The notes beneath the pieces are model-generated. The model had not been told where the DNA came from. It worked only from the letters and a program-made list of their open reading frames with translations, and ran no database searches. Position numbers and translations under genes: made by a program. From positions 1,670,250 to 1,734,249 of the forward strand of contig CAWEKD010000005.1 of the NCBI GenBank assembly GCA_963809545.1: a DNA stretch of 64,000 nt. The letters run 5' to 3'. Below are positions 63,449 through 64,000 of the stretch, piece by piece. The first letter of the stretch is position 1. Each line of letters opens with the position of its first letter. This DNA is from Natronosporangium sp035305625 (GTDB taxonomy: Bacteria; Actinomycetota; Actinomycetes; Mycobacteriales; Micromonosporaceae).

Positions 63449-63490
63449 GTTCCCTGTCGCCGCCGGCACGTGCCGGCGGCGACAGGGAAC
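63449..63490. terminator. 42-bp perfect palindrome
   Basis: Two 21-base arms with no spacer (centre GGCACGTGCC) directly after the first hairpin. It probably acts as a second, bidirectional terminator before serA. Confidence 0.7.
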
Positions 63491-63637
63491 GGTCCTAGCC
63501 CGCAGTGAGCACTCTCACGCTGGTAGGAAGGCGTACCGGTCCAGGTAATCGTCATAGGATCGACAAATCGCTGTTGCAGGAACCTGCACGATGCCAGCCG
63601 TGCAAGAAGCCGTTGCAAGCCGCCGAGCAGGAGACCG

Positions 63638-64000
63638 ATGACTCCCGTCGTACTGATCACCGAGGAACTTGCCCCCGCCGCTATCGACATCCTGGCCCAG
63701 GACTTTGAAGTCCGGCACGTGGACGGCACCGACCGAGAGGCGTTGCTGGAAGCACTCCCTGAGGCCGAAGCGGTGATAGTCCGGTCCGCCACCCAGCTGG
63801 ATGCGGCGGCGATCGACGCCGCCACCCGGCTGAAGGTGATCGCCCGGGCCGGAGTGGGGCTGGACAACGTTGACGTGTCGGCCGCCACCGCCCGCGGGGT
63901 CATGGTGGTCAACGCCCCCACGTCCAACATCGTGTCCACGGCCGAGCAGGCGGTGGCGCTGTTGCTGGCGGTGGCGCGGAACACGGTCGCGGCCGCCAGA
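63638..64000 (+). CDS. serA: D-3-phosphoglycerate dehydrogenase, N-terminal part
   Basis: 121 residues are visible before the window ends. It starts at ATG 63638, 4 bases after AGGAG. MTPVVLITEELAPAAIDIL, VIVRSATQLDAAAIDAA and VIARAGVGLDNVDVSAATARGV are the SerA N-terminal substrate-binding domain. ilvC-serA proximity is common in actinobacteria. The NAD domain and any ACT domain lie outside the window. Confidence 0.95.
   Translation, partial: MTPVVLITEELAPAAIDILAQDFEVRHVDGTDREALLEALPEAEAVIVRSATQLDAAAIDAATRLKVIARAGVGLDNVDVSAATARGVMVVNAPTSNIVSTAEQAVALLLAVARNTVAAAR

Noticed and set aside
63491..63637. tRNA or small RNA gene before serA
   Set aside because: No cloverleaf could be folded by eye. 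Only short imperfect repeats around TTGCAGGAACCTGCA were seen.

Overview
The window is high-GC actinobacterial DNA. GTG starts are common, genes are tightly packed, and the order ligA, gatCAB, ilvD, ilvBNC, serA is what one expects in the Micromonosporaceae and relatives. A mannosyl-3-phosphoglycerate synthase hints at a salt- or heat-tolerant lifestyle. No rRNA, tRNA, CRISPR array, transposase or integrase was seen.

Layout. (1) 1-7254: housekeeping genes: a methionine synthase fragment, a small membrane protein, ligA, a GGDEF-EAL c-di-GMP enzyme, gatC and gatA. (2) 7308-26541: five very large secreted multidomain genes, two of them wedged between gatA and gatB. They carry beta-propellers, RCC1 repeats and a subtilisin-like protease, and share a Cys-containing beta-helix-like module whose DNA is almost identical in three of them. 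A short hairpin with a conserved RGCGGGGG loop precedes three of the genes. (3) 26571-32142: a decayed metallophosphoesterase gene, a PQQ-type sugar dehydrogenase lipoprotein, a PH-domain membrane protein and a second, degenerate GGDEF-EAL protein. (4) 32450-51480: a RiPP gene cluster, the main find. (5) 51706-64000: glyA under a ZTP riboswitch, a frameshifted HEPN/KGGVGR-ATPase pair, ilvD, an attenuator followed by ilvBNC, mpgS and the start of serA.

The RiPP cluster reads as a daptide-type system. It has an iron-dependent alcohol dehydrogenase, a class III aminotransferase, a SAM methyltransferase, an RRE-containing recognition protein, an M50 intramembrane protease and four precursor peptides that all end in Thr-Thr and share the leader motif AMQELEPMEAPG. 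In known daptides the C-terminal Thr is oxidatively decarboxylated, transaminated and N-dimethylated. This cluster adds two things not part of the basic daptide set as I know it. One is a full-length class III LanKC synthetase, although no precursor has a cysteine. The other is a complete set of EvaA-E-like enzymes for a dTDP-(epi)vancosamine-type aminosugar, with a family 2 glycosyltransferase, a StrR-like regulator and an LLM flavin oxidoreductase. The inferred product is a membrane-active, two-amino-terminus peptide that may also be dehydrated and glycosylated. A 58-aa two-helix membrane protein next to the precursors is an immunity candidate. No transporter is in the window.

Several genes (26454, 26571-28158, 53191-56382) carry frameshifts. 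Two lie in C5/G5 runs, so base-calling error and true decay both need considering.
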